This document shows, one piece after another, positions 5,288 through 5,725 of a stretch of 5,725 nucleotides of DNA. The translations under genes were made by a program, and so were the position numbers. The stretch covers positions 1 to 5,725 of the forward strand of contig JANWHL010000171.1 of the NCBI GenBank assembly GCA_025450405.1, given 5' to 3'. The notes under the pieces are model-generated. The model saw only the letters and a program-made list of their open reading frames with translations. It made no database searches and was not told the DNA's origin. Each line of letters opens with the position of its first letter. Position 1 is the first letter of the stretch. This DNA is from Ktedonobacterales bacterium (GTDB lineage Bacteria > Chloroflexota > Ktedonobacteria > Ktedonobacterales > JADMIN01).

Positions 5288-5725
5288 CTACAGCTCGCTC
5301 CCCCGCAGTGCCGCCCCCAGCAGACCCGCCTGGGAGTTGAGGATCACGTGCACGGGGACGCGCGCCAGCAGGTCGGCAAAGCGGCCCTTATTGCGGAAGG
5401 CGTCCAGGAACCCCGGCTTCTGGAAGTGCGGCAGCATGCGCGGCGGCAGCCCACCGCCAACGTAGACCCCACCGACCGCCAGCACCTTGAGCGCCAGGTT
5501 CCCCGCCTCCGCCCCCAGGATCGACACAAAGAGGTCGAGCGTCGCATCGCAGAGGGGGTCCGGCGGCATTGTCTCCATCGCCCCGGCCACGATCACCGGT
5601 GTGTGGTCGGTCGTCGCCGCCAGCCGCTCGGCCAGCCACGCCGGCTCGGGCGCCGCGCCCACGTCCTTGAGGTATCCGTAGAGGTTTGGGATCCCGATGC
5701 CCGCGCACACCCGCTCGTAGCTCAC
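5288..5725 (-). CDS. glk: Glucokinase, C-terminal part (5' end beyond window)
   Basis: The C-terminal 145 residues of a Glk-family glucokinase (ATP-dependent phosphorylation of glucose to glucose 6-phosphate, the entry step of glycolysis; cytoplasmic). The family is about 320-340 aa, so over half of the gene lies beyond the right edge. Recognisable stretches, numbered from the window edge: SYERVCAGIGIPNLYGYL (2-19, the Glk 'S.ERv.sG.Gi.n.Y' motif), AGNLALKVLAVGGVYVGGGLPPRML (74-98, nucleotide-binding GG motifs), FRNKGRF (110-116) and PVHVILNSQAGLLGAAL (124-140). The GTG at 5725-5723 is an internal valine, not a start. The gene ends with TAG at 5288-5290. No frameshift or missing motif is seen in the visible part. 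Polyphosphate use or another sugar specificity cannot be excluded from this half. Confidence 0.85.
   Translation of the reverse strand: MSYERVCAGIGIPNLYGYLKDVGAAPEPAWLAERLAATTDHTPVIVAGAMETMPPDPLCDATLDLFVSILGAEAGNLALKVLAVGGVYVGGGLPPRMLPHFQKPGFLDAFRNKGRFADLLARVPVHVILNSQAGLLGAALRGSEL

Noticed and set aside
5723..5725. GTG at the right edge as the start of a 145-aa gene
   Set aside because: The residues match the middle of glucokinase, so the gene continues beyond the window and this codon is an internal Val.

Overview
The window is GC-rich bacterial DNA. The gene set (a ComEC with an altered competence motif and a degenerate hydrolase tail, a DUF433/DUF5615 pair, a glucokinase of the 'GIGIPN.Y.YL' type) and the strongly GC-biased codon use suggest a Chloroflexota (Chloroflexia-like) chromosome. 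This is an inference from protein flavour, not from a marker gene.

Layout. Positions 31-66 hold a REP-like hairpin repeat of the kind dispersed in many GC-rich genomes. It runs directly into the GTG start of a complete comEC/rec2-family gene (61-2613, +), the inner-membrane DNA-uptake channel of natural transformation. Its C-terminal metallo-beta-lactamase-like domain keeps the fold motifs but has lost the metal-binding histidines. Only 26 bp downstream, and convergent with it, lies a two-gene minus-strand operon at 3430-2640: a DUF433 protein (putative antitoxin, 106 aa) followed by a DUF5615 PIN-like protein (putative RNase toxin, 132 aa). This looks like a type II toxin-antitoxin module. 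It is less GC-rich than comEC and probably moved in.

A 263-bp divergent intergenic region (3431-3693) carries several GATC-containing inverted repeats and the likely promoter of the toxin-antitoxin operon. It is followed by a YfcE-like calcineurin-type metallophosphoesterase (3694-4452, +) with a small in-frame tandem duplication. The 299-bp gap 4453-4751 contains no gene. It holds a stem-loop just after the stop codon, a 17-bp tandem repeat, a perfect 17-bp dyad, and a plausible promoter for the next gene, a DUF1801 family protein (4752-5204, +). The right end (5288-5725, -) is the C-terminal 145 residues of a glucokinase (Glk family) whose start lies outside the window.

Apart from the toxin-antitoxin pair the genes do not form an obvious pathway. 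The window reads as a row of single housekeeping or accessory genes with one small mobile-type defence/stress module inserted. I did not find CRISPR arrays, transposases, tRNAs or rRNAs.
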